DNA of 64,000 nucleotides from Zingiber officinale (taxonomy: Eukaryota > Streptophyta > Magnoliopsida > Zingiberales > Zingiberaceae), in the NCBI RefSeq assembly GCF_018446385.1, contig NC_056002.1, positions 38,515,671 to 38,579,670 of the forward strand, in the 5' to 3' direction. A program made the translations under genes and the position numbers. The notes under the pieces were generated by a model. That model did no database searches, was not told the origin of the DNA, and was given only the letters and a program-made list of their open reading frames with translations. Shown in pieces: positions 1 to 11,205 of the stretch; the stretch's first letter is position 1; every line of letters starts with the position of its first letter.

Positions 1-780
1 ATAAGCCAATATCTCTAATTTCGTTGTCGTTGAGAATCAAGCAGATACATGTCAAATTGTTTTTAAGGGTGGAGTACTGGTAGCTGGCGAGATGGTGAAA
101 ACCATTAGTTAATTATCAATTAATGCCAACAAGTTGAGAGTGGTACTACTTGTGAGAGTGGCCTTGACTAAGGAAAACAAGTCACCTTGTAGATTAGATA
201 ACAAGTTAGAAGAATTCCTCGTAGGTCCAAGTTCTGCAAGGAAAAGAGGGAGTTTTAGCGAATACTTGGTCCAAGTCCTTAAAGGTAGAGGATGAAGGGG
301 TTTGGTCGTCCACAAGAATTAATCATCTCTGAGAGAGAATAAGCTTTAACTTAGCTTCATCTATTGATGACATCCCAGCAACTCTCATCCAACAACTCAT
401 TTTTCATATTGACAGGTTTGAAACTCTCAAACAGGATCATTAATTTATGGAAGACAACGTTGTGGTTTGAGTCCATTTCTCCTTCAGAAAAGTATTTCTG
501 GCTCCTGCACAAGTGCCGTAGCGATTAAGCAGACCTACGATTGGATATGGTCGTCTCTCATTTATCCATTCATGGGGGTTTTACTTTGTTCCAGTCAAGA
601 AGATATATTTGTTCTTTTGTATCATAAATAGGTGTTCAGTTGATTACTTCTCTGGATTCACTGCTGTTACCTGTCTTAATCCAGCATATTGTCATCACAA
701 TGCTATATATCATCACAATTAATTAATAGATAGGAATTTATCACCACAATTAACTCCTATTTACATCTGAAAATAAGTTA
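1..780. other. Unassigned sequence, no gene recognised
   Basis: Mixed-composition DNA without a recognisable repeat or exon chain. The only open stretch of note is a 68-codon minus-strand frame at 109-315, which is leucine-rich but has no repeat spacing I can align with a leucine-rich-repeat protein. I see no splice-bounded homology on either strand. It may be a decayed gene or an old transposon remnant. Confidence 0.4.
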
Positions 781-2540
781 AATTTGACATTATATAAGTC
801 ATATAAGTAGGAAAACACAATCAATAACAAATTTTAAAAACCATGCATTAACGGGATTATGCAAAAACGTGACATCAAATGATAGTCCTGCATTAAGTAG
901 GGTTGAATAAAATTTTGGTTCAATCCAAATAATCATTGATCTAAAATAAATCGCCTCAATTAATTTGAATTTTTTTAAAAAAATATTGATTATTATATGA
1001 ATTCTGAAAATTAGGTAAACCATTAAATTCAATTTTTATTAAATAATAAACAAATTTTAAAATATTATATTTTTTAAATTTTTTTTATTAAATTAATTAA
1101 GTTTTAATTAAAACATCTTAATTTTTTTTAAAAAAATTGGGTATATCAAATTAATTAATTTTTTTATTGGTTTAGTTTATTTGATTTTGATGTAAAATTT
1201 GATGGTTCAATTGGTAAAAAATTGATTAGTTAAATTTTAATAAATTAATTTTAATCGATTTGATTTTAACAGAATGCTCATCTTAATTTCGAGGACTCTT
1301 TGGTTGCATCCCCTACAAATGCCTCAAAGTAAATAAATTACTTTTGTATCTCTCTACAAAAGTATATATTTATCGCCATCTTTAGGGATAAATAAAATTT
1401 TATTGCCATGTTTTTTAAAATAGGTCAATTAGAATTTTTTTTTTCTTTATTGAATAAGCTAAAATATTACTTTGCCTTTCTTTTTTTTTTAAAATATATT
1501 AGGATTTAGATTAAGTCATAGTAAGATTTAAATTGAGTCATATTATCAATCTATAAAAACGAGTATTGATATAAGATAGTAATTTTGTATCAATTTACTA
1601 TTTTCTATTAATAAAAATTCTTCTTTCAATCTTTTCCTTTGAATCTACAATCTGCAGTTGGATCCAACAATGTTTGGAGCTTGTAAGTTCTATTCCCCTT
1701 AAATAGTTAGATACAATACTCTTCTCAAAGAATAATAAGGTCGATGGGTTGTAGTAGTAATAAATAATGATTCAATATATACCAATACAATTTGGTCCAG
1801 ATGATTCTACTATAGCACTGATGGCAATCTTATCCAAGGCGTATCAATGCTTTTAAGTCCCTAGGTATAAAGAATATATGAGCCATAATATTTTTCTTAA
1901 AAAATAAATATTAATTTAAAAATCATTTTTTAATATAAAATATTATTAAAGATATTTAATTTTGTTAGTAAATTTAAAAGAATTATTCGGTGCATTGAAA
2001 AATATTATTTTCACAATTAAAAACTATGGCCAATATGGCCAATAGTCACTCATTAGAAATTTTATCATTGCACAAGTATGACTTCTTGAAAGAAAAAAAA
2101 TCCTCAACTTTCAAATATAATTTGTTAAAAAAATAATATATTTATCTAATCAATATATTTAATTAACTAAATAAAGTTGAATTTGACTAACAAAATATTA
2201 AAAATATAATAGTTAAATTTGACCCTAAATGATAAATTATTATAATAGTGATTAATATTCATTTTAATTTCTATTTATTTAATTTTTTATTGATTAATTT
2301 TAATTTTTATATATTATCAATCAAATTTATCTAGTAAAAAATATTTAATTAGTTGTCTTTTCTTGACATTAATAGTAAATTATAAGAGAGAGATAGAGGT
2401 GTGCAATAATAACTTACGACACAATAATAATAATAATAATATAAAAGAATAATAATGAAGAAGAAAAAAGATAATTATTCTGATTACCCTTGATATCAAT
2501 AAGAAAAAAGGTAATTTATAATAAAGTTTTCATATTGTTG
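781..2540. other. AT-rich intergenic DNA
   Basis: Strongly AT-rich, with long A and T runs and a short AAT-type microsatellite near 2423-2445. No coding frame, LTR end or protein similarity is visible. The low complexity makes the short open frames here meaningless. Confidence 0.6.
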
Positions 2541-3185
2541 ATGTTGTGCCCAAAGGATGTCCACAATCCTCCTCTCAAACGAAAGATCATCATTACTCTC
2601 ATAGTATAGGCCCCCCGTGAGCATTCAGTCACCTTGACCTATTCCGGGCCTCCCCGCAAGCAATTAGATCTGGACAATCTTGACCAACTTCGGGCCTATC
2701 CGCAAGCATCCGGTAATCCTGACCTGTTTCGGGCCTCCCTGCAAGCATCTGGTCACCCTGACCTACTTGCCTCCCCGCAAGTATCCGATCACCCTGACCT
2801 GCTCCAGACCTCCCCATAGGCATCTGGTCACCTTGACATACTCCGGACTCCTCGCAAACATCCGGTCACCCTGACCTGCTCCGGATCTCCTCACAAGCAT
2901 CTGGTCACTCTGCTCTACTCCAAGCCCACCCTCAACTTCCTTCAAGGCCACCCCACATGACATCTAGTCTGGACCATGACTTTGATATTATTTGTTATGC
3001 TCAAATGATGTCCACATATCTCCACAATGGCATGATATTGTCTATTTTGGGCCCAGACCCTTATGGCTTTACTCTTGTACTCTTCCTAAAAGGCCTCATG
3101 TCAATGCAGATATCATGCATCCTTTTTTAAACTCATGATCTTTACCAAATCTTTCCACTGTGGGACTTTGATTGAACCCCTAACA
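2541..3185 (-). mobile_element. TRIM-like small LTR element (candidate)
   Basis: The right end, 2993-3185, is a 193-bp unit that starts TGTTATGC and ends CCTAACA, giving the TG...CA ends of an LTR. Read on the minus strand it is followed at once by ATATCAAAGTCATGG, a degenerate form of the plant initiator-tRNA primer site. At the left, 2541-2585 begins TGTTGTGCCCAAAGGATGTC, which resembles the start of the right unit, so it may be the beginning of the partner LTR. Between them is only a minisatellite and no coding frame. This fits a terminal-repeat retrotransposon in miniature with a damaged left LTR. Target duplications were not found, so the call is tentative. Confidence 0.4.
2605..2945. 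repeat. 39-bp minisatellite, about eight units
   Basis: Tandem units built around TCACCCTGACCTGCTCCGGG and CTCCCCGCAAGCATC repeat about eight times with substitutions and small length changes. They keep several frames open on both strands, which explains the short overlapping open frames here. The units lie inside the candidate TRIM-like element. The CCGGTCA...TTGACC theme recurs in the large LTRs at 9.4 and 15.3 kb. Confidence 0.85.
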
Positions 3186-3329
3186 ATTGATTCTTAGATG
3201 TAGATTTTCTTCCCCTATGCTGCCTATTGGTACTAGTGGAATTGGATTGACTCGTAATATAGAACCAATTAGGTGAACCTTTCGGTGAATACTTTAATGA
3301 ACTATGATGATTTGTAATGGGAAACTTGA

Positions 3330-4330
3330 AGCAATACTAACACCTTCGTTTTATTTGGTATCTACCTCATTAAGGTGATTAATCCAAGGGATCACTCTCC
3401 TCACTCACATATACACTATGAAAATCTCCTTCTCGAAGGCGGAGAAGCCTCGTACAAGTTCAAGCACGAGAAATACAAATAAGAAATGCAAATTAGGTTA
3501 CAACAAAAAATTAAAAATGACTTTAGAACATAAATCTTGCTTTGCTTGCTATTTTCTTGCTTTGGATTACTTTTTAGTAGTGGAAAATATAGTAGTACTT
3601 CTTCTCCAAACACCCAAGAAGCAGTATCGACAACCCTAGACAAACTCCCCTTTGGATGTTGTTCGAACTACTTTTCGCCTCCTAATGAATTAAGATTTCT
3701 CTTAATCGATTGTCACATCAGTTGATCATCCAAAACCTACAGAACTGCTCTTTTTAAACCTCGAATCAACTGATGAGTCATACCAATCGATTCGGCTACT
3801 TGTAATTAATTGTCCCAATTGATTCAGAAGTCTTCTATTCATGAGAGAAAATAACCTAATCGATTGCCCAATCAATTCTCAAGCACTCTATTCTCTTTTG
3901 ACAAATACCCCAATTGATTGGGAAAGGCTGAATTGATTGCCTCAATTGATTTACCAAGCCTCTATTCTCTTATGAATCTTTCACGAGAAACCCTGTTCAA
4001 TTGATTGACCTAATCGATTGACAACGGTTGAACGATTAGGCTAATTGATTTATCACAACTTTCTCTGTTCACACAAAACCTCCCAATCAATTAGGAATTC
4101 ATTCTAATTAATTGACCTTGGGATAATCAATTGAGTTAATTGATTTCCCAATTCTAAACCCCAAAATCCAGGTTTAGGGTTGCCTTGCCTGACCCACTTA
4201 GACTTTTCATCTCGTGTCAAATGTCCGGTCAACATTTAACTCACCTAGACTTTCTCATTTCCAACTTTTCATTGGACTTCTGATTACCAAGTGCGGCCCT
4301 CATTGACCCACTTAAATTTTCCTCTTGCTT
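3330..4330 (-). mobile_element. Decayed LTR related to the 8.6-15.9 kb element
   Basis: The block order matches the LTRs at 8565-10063 and 14434-15925. A TTTGGTATCTACCTCA stretch is followed by 'gtgattaatccaaggga', then a GGCGGAGAAGCC block, then a cluster of AATCGATT/AATTGATT dyads (3700-4150), then CCGGTCAAC...CACTTA-type units. It is much more diverged than those two copies. The dyads have drifted toward CAATTGATT, and no intact LTR ends or target duplication remain. I read it as an old relative of the same LTR family in the same orientation. Confidence 0.6.
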
Positions 4331-4333
4331 AAC

Positions 4334-6035
4334 TGTCACACCCCAAGGGTAAGGTTGTCCGACAAAAATCGGATAGCACCTCCCCTGTAACAATGACAAT
4401 TGAAACCTGGATACATAGCTACAAAATAATACAAGAATAATATATACAACCCACATGATTGGATCAACCACACAGCGGAAAAAAAATACCAAAAGTATCT
4501 AACTTGGACAATAGAGTGATCTACTCGATCCACTCTAGATGTGAAAATAACACAGACTATAAACTGGCCCGACTTGACAAACAACCATCAAACTAAACAA
4601 AAGACCAACACAAGACAAAAATCTACACTCAAGTTAATTATTACATGAAAATGTTCGGAAAATCAAAATATGAGGAAAAGTAACAACAGAAAAAAAACTC
4701 TTGATATGATGTGGGATTGGCAGGCAAGATCCTTCAAATAACTCCATACATATATCATCTACTTGCTACCTATAAGAATAAAATACAATAGGTAGTGAGT
4801 CCAAATGATTCCATGGATAATAGAAGATAGTGCACGATAATAACATAAGGAGATTAAAGGTATATAGTCTCAAGAAAATACTTACTACAGAAGTAAATGT
4901 ACCACTATAGTCATCTACTAACTAAAGCATAACAAACAATAATAATCCTCTACTAACCTGCTCAACCAGATGTGACTAATAAATTGGGAGTACACTTGGT
5001 ACATCCCAATCTACACGAACAAATATATAACTGATATCTAGCAAGTATATAATGAGCATTGACTATAGAAGAACGCTCTACCACGGATGGTTCCGTGGGC
5101 AATCAGGGTAAACAAATAGTCACTGTCTGCAAGTGAACTCGCTACCACGAATGGTCACATGGGGAGGGCAGGCAAGGTAAGTAAACAGTTAGTATTTGCA
5201 GGTGAACTCTCTACCACGAATGGTCTTATGGGCAGACAAGGTATATACGTAGCTGTCTAACTACGGACTGCACGCGAACTAGCTACTACGAATGGTCTCG
5301 TGGGCAGTCATATATATCATGATCGCTTACGACTCTTTCAAGCACGAGTGGGAGACAATGGTCGACTAGATATACTAATGCAATAATATGTAGAAGGGTC
5401 TAAACTCACTAGTGTTTAGACATGAGCCTAAATAACAGACAAGGTCAAGTAGGATACTCGATATCTTTCACTATGGTATGATCTTACAAATACACAGGCA
5501 TGAATAAATATCAAGCCACTAACTTAGTTCAGTATTCTACAGCTATGCTATGCTATAGTATCGCTAGCATAATAGTACGAGCATAAATGATCATAAATAG
5601 CATGAGTAACAATGAGACTACATGAATATCAAAATAGATCAACATATCAAGAAGTAAAAGATCAAGGTCAAGAAGTAAGAATGAATAGAGTCAAGATAAA
5701 TATAGCAACTATCTAAACATAGATCGTGCACTAAGGTCAAAGTACTAATGAAAATAAGATAAGAAGTACCCGCCTCAAATATAGAGTATTTAAATTGTCT
5801 TCAAGTCAGAGAGATTTGCTTCAATCTCCAATCCTACGTATAATATGTGAAGCATAACTAAGTACTCAAACAATTCTAATAACCATGCATAGTCTACATA
5901 TGTTAATCTTTTATTTTCCCTTTAGTAGTTATCTTTATTTCTCAATTACTATTAATGAATGTGTAATTTACTTAGTCATCACCAATATGATTAGAAATTT
6001 AATTAACTATCAAGTTAATTAAACTAATTTAGATA
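4334..6035. mobile_element. Decayed gypsy-type LTR, left part
   Basis: The segment opens TGTCACACCCCAAGGGTAAG, an end typical of plant chromovirus-type gypsy LTRs. It continues as non-coding sequence with internal imperfect repeats. The sequence from about 6700 to 7600 may be its continuation beyond the plastid fragment, but I could not find the far end or a target duplication. Orientation is not settled. No pol similarity is present, so this is an LTR remnant at most. Confidence 0.45.
5075..5310. repeat. Degenerate 62-73 bp tandem repeat
   Basis: Four copies of the phrase TACCACGAATGGTCNNNTGGG occur at about 5080, 5142, 5211 and 5284, each preceded by GAACT-C-CTACC-like sequence. The spacing drifts from 62 to 73 bp. 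They lie in the decayed LTR and carry no coding signal. Confidence 0.7.
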
Positions 6036-6482
6036 ACTTTGGCGGAGTAGGTGAACGTACTCGTGAAGGAAATGATCTTTACATAGAAATGAAAGAATCT
6101 GGAGTAATTAATGAAAAAAATATTGCAGAATCCAAAGTAGCTATAGTTTATGGTCAAATGAATGAACCTTCAGGAGCTTGTATGAGAGTCGGTTTGACTG
6201 CACTAACCATGGCGAAATATTTCTGGGATGTTAATGAGCAAAACGTACTTCTATTCATCGACAATATCTTTCATTTTGTCCAAGTGGGATCAGAAGTATC
6301 CGCCTTATTGGGGAGAATGTCTTCTACAGTACTGGGTTATCAACCTACCCTTAGTACAGAAATGGGTTCTTTGTAAGAAAGAATTACTTCTACCACAAAG
6401 AGATCCATAACTTCAATACAAGCCATTTATGTACCTACAGATGATTTGACTGACCTTACTCCTGCCATGACATTTGCACATT
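6036..6482 (+). pseudogene. atpB: Nuclear plastid insert: atpB fragment
   Basis: The plus-strand translation matches the middle of the plastid ATP synthase beta subunit, from the [14 protein letters not shown] segment through [13 protein letters not shown], which contains the Walker B strand, to [14 protein letters not shown] and then DDLTDLTP. In chloroplasts this protein forms the catalytic part of CF1. Here it is a dead piece without start or C terminus. A CAA codon has become TAA at about 6374, one codon is inserted before the YQPTL motif, and a short insertion shifts the frame near 6395. Many residue changes, such as RFVQA to HFVQV, show long decay in the nucleus. The 95-codon open frame starting at 6089 is part of this relic, not a gene. 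Confidence 0.93.
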
Positions 6483-7807
6483 TAAATCTCATTATCTAAT
6501 CAACTAACTTCTCAATCTAACTTGCTAATTATCATTCGAATTACACCACATTACTTAATGTCAAAATCTCACATACCAATTAATCATCAATTAACCCAAT
6601 TAATACTAATAGATTAATTAATTAATTAATTTATTGATTAATCAAAACTAAAATAAATTAATTAGAGGCCATCAATTAAACTAATTACCTATTGTACAAC
6701 TTTCTCCTTTTCGACATAAACTCTCGGTGGTCAGCGATGACCTGAGAAGGAAGCACAAGACTACTGTTGGCTTGGATGTACAACTGGTCACTGAGCTACT
6801 GACATCTAGTCACAAGGTGGTGATTACTGAAACGATAGTAGTGGAAAAAATGGCAGTGGTGTGATGGCTATAGATAGCCACCTACATCTGGCTACAGTGA
6901 CTATGACGGCTAGAGAAGGGTAAGGCCGAGGACGAAGGTTGTCAAGACTTGGCACCAAAGGAGGGCTGACATTGCCAGTATGGACGAATGCCGGCGGAGA
7001 TGAAGTCATGATGGATGGAAGTCAACCGTGAGGAATGGAAGATCATGATACTGAGGAAGGAAAATCTCCTTGACCTCGCCGGTGATGGTGGTGATGAAAT
7101 GAAACGGAGATGGCCGCCGATTGAAGATGTATCCAGATCCTCTGTTTCGTGCCTCTCTTTGTCGTGGCTTGCGGTGATCGCTAGCAGAGTGAAGCGGGAG
7201 GAAAAAGAGCTCCGGTGGATGGTGGTAGATCCCTAGATGTCTTCATCTTCCTACACTTCGCCCAATCGCGTGCTTGTTCCCCTCGTCAAAATCATGATGA
7301 AGGTTCGCTGTGCATTACCGTTTTCTTTTAAATCTAATCCCAAATCTAAAAAGATGGTCAAGAATACTTTGGATCTTGATCAACGGTCAGATCAATTCAG
7401 ATTTGGATGAAAAGCTTTAGATCTTAATCTATCATGATGATCTACTCATCCTTGAGCTTGGATGGATCAAATCATGATAGATGATTTGGATTTACTCAGA
7501 TCTTAGATGGATAATCCAGATTGCTCTAGAGCTTGATCTCCCCATTCAAATCCAGATTTGAACTCAATTTGGTCTTATCTGATCCAAATCTATAATCCTT
7601 TGATACCTATAAAGAATATATTTAAATATTAGCATCAAATATCACAAATATGATATAATTTGCAATTAAGTCCATAAATGAATATAACTCATGAAATACA
7701 ATATAAACAAAGATTTAGCATACGAGAAGATGAAAAAACATAGATATAGGAGCTAAAATATCATGACAAAATGATGGTTATCATGATCCAATGAGGGCGA
7801 GTTCGAA
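6483..7807. other. Non-coding, possible continuation of decayed LTR
   Basis: AT-rich sequence with an ATTAATTA run near 6610 gives way to a GC-richer part at 6720-7300 and then to GATC-rich imperfect repeats at 7340-7560 (variants of GATCTTGATC and AGATTTGGAT). Short open frames at 6824-7009 and 7015-7236 have no recognisable domain. The GC-rich part resembles the untranslated leader of an LTR retrotransposon, but I cannot assign it firmly. Confidence 0.4.
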
Positions 7808-7815
7808 TGGGACTA

Positions 7816-8247
7816 AGGATGTAAATGAGCTGAGCCGAGCTTGGGTTGGCTCAAGCTCAAGAAAACTAAAGAGTCTCAGCTCAAGCTAGGCCATTTAATC
7901 ATTGGCTTGAGCTCGGCTCGAAACAATGAATTTAAATGAAAAAATAAGCTGCACGAGTTGGGATTCGATCCTTCAACCTCTGTTTACCTAATGAAACACT
8001 CTAACCACAAAAAAAAATCCTTAACCTATTATTTAGTTTTAAAGTAGAAATTATTTTAAATATTTAAATATTAAATTATTAAATTAGCCTGGCTCGAGAA
8101 GGCTCAATGAGCCATCAAGCTAGTATTAAATGGGCTCAAGCTCGGCTCGAATATTAAATGAGTCAGCTTGAGCTCAGTCAACTCCGAGCTTGAGTCGAGC
8201 TTTGACCGAGCTGCTCGTGAGTGGCTTGACTCATTTACACCCCTAAG
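7816..8247. mobile_element. hAT-like MITE, 432 bp
   Basis: The left end AGGATGTAAATGAG and the right end CTCATTTACACCCCTAAG are inverted copies of each other. The 8-bp direct repeat TGGGACTA flanks the unit at 7808-7815 and 8248-8255. An 8-bp duplication with short inverted ends fits a non-autonomous hAT-type element. The interior is rich in GAGCTCGGCTCGA-type inverted motifs that could fold, and it has no coding capacity. Superfamily assignment rests on the duplication length only. Confidence 0.75.
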
Positions 8248-8255
8248 TGGGACTA

Positions 8256-8564
8256 TAAGCACTAGTCCAATTGAGATCTATTTTGAAAGTCTAAACTGAG
8301 ACCATGACTAGATTCTGGTCATGGTAAGATAGGATCTAATTAATAATTTTATTTTATTTTACTAACTTTATTTTATAGGTTATTTGTTATTATTACTAAC
8401 ATATTTTGTAGGAGTTAAGTACAAAAAATCAGCATCAAGTGAATAGTATCTGAGGTGCCTCAAAACTACGGGGAGGCACCTCGGAGCTCAGTGGAGACAC
8501 TCTGGACATGGCAGATGTACCCTCATGTGGATAAACTTCGAGGATAGAAGTTCGCTGAGGGAAG
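8256..8564. other. Older LTR-like sequence split by later insertions
   Basis: This segment contains the motifs GAGGTGCCTC and GGAGGCACCTCGG. The same style continues at 15931-16053, beyond the inserted element, and again at 19742-19766 beyond the second one, where CACTATTTAAAAGGAGG looks like a promoter box. If the two insertions and their duplications are removed in thought, the three pieces form one non-coding, LTR-like stretch. This is the target into which both retrotransposons jumped. Confidence 0.5.
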
Positions 8565-9109
8565 TGTTAGGACCAAAAGTAGCTAGAGGGGGGGGTGAAT
8601 AGCTCGTCGCATTCGCTCGTTGCTCGGCGTTGCTTGTTCCTTCAAAGATGTGCAGCGGAAAATACAGAAACAAACACACAACGCTAACACGGTTGGTTTT
8701 ACTTGGTATCCACCTCACAAGAGGTGACTAATCCAAGGATCCACACCAACACACACACCCTCCACTAAATAAAATTCTCCTTTATGGTAACTACCAAGGG
8801 CGGAGAAGCCCTACAAGACTCAATACAAGAAGAGAGGGAAAGGATACAAGAAATACAAGCTTACAAGCTTACAATGAGTATAAACCCTAACCCTAGCTTC
8901 TCTTCTTGGCTTTGATCCGCCTCTTGACTTGGAAAACTTCCAAGATCCTTCAAGAACTGGCGATCTGAGCTTTGTGAGTGCTATGGAGGAGCTGGCGAGA
9001 AATCTGGAGTGAATCGGAGAAAAGATGCCGCAGCCATCACACGCCTGCAGCTATAAACGACGCCAACGGTCGGATCCCGATCGATTCGAATATTCCCAAT
9101 CGATCGGGG

Positions 9110-9356
9110 AGGCTTTGGATCGATCCACGGATCGATCCAGAGCGCCTCTGTGCTCTGGAAAAGCGCCTGGATCGATCCACGGATCGATCCAGCGCTTATC
9201 GCGCGAAGCAGCCGCGTCCCAATCGATCCACTGATCGATTGGGACCTCTGGATCGATCCACGGATCGATCCAGAGGCTCTCTGTTCGCTGGGACAGGTCT
9301 GGATCGATCCACTGATCGATCCAGAGCCTGGATCGATCCACTGATCGATCCAGCAC
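9110..9356. repeat. Nested palindrome cluster in the 3' LTR
   Basis: Six dyads built on two inverted copies of GGATCGATCC around a 2-3 base centre start at about 9117, 9169, 9221, 9252, 9300 and 9330. Five have GGATCGATCC arms and one has CAATCGATC...GATCGATTG arms. Each arm is itself palindromic, so both single arms and whole dyads can pair. The low complexity holds several frames open on both strands, giving false proteins made of DRSTDRS or IDPRIDP repeats. No function is shown. Confidence 0.93.
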
Positions 9357-9649
9357 TTGATTTTTGTCCAAAACCAAGTCTCAAACCTCCCAAACCAACA
9401 TCCGGTCAACCTTGACCTGTTGGTATGTCATGCCTAGCATCTAGTCACTCCCTTGACCTGCTAGGACTCCCTTACCAAGTGTCCGGTCAACCCTTTGACC
9501 CACTTGGACTTTTCTCTGTGCCAAGTATCCGGTCAATCCCTTTGACCTACTTGGACTTTTCTTTCATGCCAAGTATCCAGTCAATCCTTTGACCTACTTG
9601 GACTTCCCAGCACCAGATGTCCGATCATCCTTGATCCATCTGGATTTTC

Positions 9650-9905
9650 CCTTGCCTGGCTTCACTCACCAGGACTTTCACCTAGCTTCACTCACTAGGG
9701 TTTTCCATCTGCCTAGCTTCACTCACTAGGACTTTCACCGGGCTTCACTCACCAGGATTTCCATCTGCCTAGCTTCACTCACTAGGACTTTCACCTGGCT
9801 TCACTCACGGGACTTTCACCTGCCTGGCTTCATTCACCATGACGCCCGGCTTCACTCACGGGACTTCCATCTGCCTAGCTTCACTCACTAGGTCTTTCAT
9901 TTTGC
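9650..9905. repeat. Minisatellite in LTR, GGCTTCACTCACCAGGACTT units
   Basis: Repeated units of the form TGCCTAGCTTCACTCACTAG followed by GACTTTCA or GATTTCCATC, with CTAG/CTGG alternation. The matching block in the other LTR (about 15500-15755) has the same unit but a different order and number of variants, so the array has changed by slippage or conversion since insertion. It is preceded in both LTRs by longer units of the form CAAGTATCCGGTCAATCCCT. Confidence 0.85.
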
Positions 9906-10063
9906 CTAACATCCCAGTTAGGACTTCCCAGTCAAGTATCCGGTCAACCTTGACCTACTTGACTCTTCTTCAATCAATATCTTATTGTCAAACATCTAAA
10001 CCCAAACCAAGACTCAGCTTGGTTACCCAGGTCAACCTTGACCTGAGGGATATTGCACCAACA

Positions 10064-10080
10064 ATCTCCCCCTTTTTGAT
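10064..10080 (-). promoter_or_regulatory. Polypurine tract of the gag-only element
   Basis: On the minus strand this reads AAAAAGGGGGAGAT, directly before the TGTTGG end of the 3' LTR. It is the expected primer site for second-strand synthesis. The purine tract of the neighbouring element (before 18957) is nearly the same, AAAAAGGGAGAGAT, supporting a close family relation. Confidence 0.85.
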
Positions 10081-10984
10081 GTTTGACAATACCACAATAA
10101 CACTTACAATCCCATATGTAAGTTAGGCTAATCCCATAGCCTCCTTCTTCATGCCACTAGGTAATGAAAGCATAAATTAAGCTCTTCATTCTCCCCCTAA
10201 GAGGGCAAACTCCCTCTAGGTAATGAAAGCCTAACTTACTCCCTTTCATGAGTCCTTTCATTCTCCCCCTATGACCTTCCCATAGGTAATGAAGGCCTAA
10301 GCTTAACCATACATTCTCCCCCTATTGGCACACATCAACCCATCGTTGGACACACATCAACCTATGCTCCAATTCTGGGCACACTTCAACAAATCCATTT
10401 GTTGAAGACTCTCCCCCTGAAGAGTTGCTCATCGTTGTTCACAACATCACTCGTTGTGATCAACACGATAATGAAGGTCCCATACCCTTCATTTATCCTT
10501 AACTTCTCCCTCAATGTAGACAACTACCCAACCTTGAGCATTATCTACCACTTGAGTGTCCACTTGAAATAATGAGGATATCCACTCCCCATTTCTCCCC
10601 ATTTCAAGTTTAAATGCTCAACCTTGAGCAAGTTCACAACAGAAGGTTAACCACCTTCCAAGGTTCATGAAAAGTAATTTTCATGTCTTTAAAGAGTCCC
10701 TCCCCCTAAAGACATGGTGATAACTTCTGTCATTGCACCAACAATGACTTGGAATCCCTAAAACATTAGGAAACCCAAATTTAGAAGTTTTGAGGTTCAA
10801 ATATTCAAAATTTGAAACAACCTCAACCTAAACTTCTACTTAGTCTTCGTTAACCAATCCATCCTTGTTTTCAACATGAAAACACCCTTTGTATGTATAC
10901 AAATGTATTTAAGGGGTTTGGAATGGTTACCTAGACTCAAGGAGGTTCAAAGATGCTGAAATCAAGCCTTCCCAGCCAAAATCA

Positions 10985-11205
10985 GCAACTTGGATCGATT
11001 GGAGTTGGGTTCCAATCGATTGAACCTTTCTGAATCGATCCACGGATCGATTCAGACTACCTGGATCGATCGGCTGATCGATTCAGACTACCTGGATCGA
11101 TCGGCTGATCGATCCAGCGAGCTTCTGCTCGCGGGAGACTTGCCTTCTGAATCGATCCACGGATCGATTCGGGCACTCCAATCGATCCATGGATCGATCG
11201 GAGCT
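10985..11205. repeat. Internal palindrome cluster
   Basis: Six dyads of the same ATCGATC family as in the LTRs: a GGATCGATTGG...CCAATCGATTG pair, then GAATCGATCCACGGATCGAT types and three with a CGG-CTG centre. It is a third cluster in one element, outside the LTRs, so it was not simply copied with the LTR. Confidence 0.88.

Larger units (their letters stand above)
8565..10063 (-). repeat. 3' LTR of the gag-only element (1499 bp)
   Basis: Starts TGTTAGGACC and ends GCACCAACA. It matches the LTR at 14434-15925 almost base for base outside two hypervariable parts: the palindrome cluster at 9110-9356 and the minisatellite at 9650-9900. The 7-bp length difference between the LTRs comes from these two parts. 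Confidence 0.92.

Noticed and set aside
2629..2963. Overlapping small proteins rich in GQGDRML or PDLL repeats
   Set aside because: Minisatellite translations in several frames of both strands.
9000..9400. CRISPR-like array (regularly spaced short palindromic repeats)
   Set aside because: Spacing is irregular, repeats are within an LTR of a plant retrotransposon, and no cas genes exist.
8978..9415. Open frames of 108-169 codons on both strands with DRSTDRS/IDPRIDP repeats (also 14729-15282)
   Set aside because: They are translations of the GGATCGATCC palindrome array in LTR sequence. Frames are open on both strands because the repeat lacks stops, and there is no codon signal or homology.
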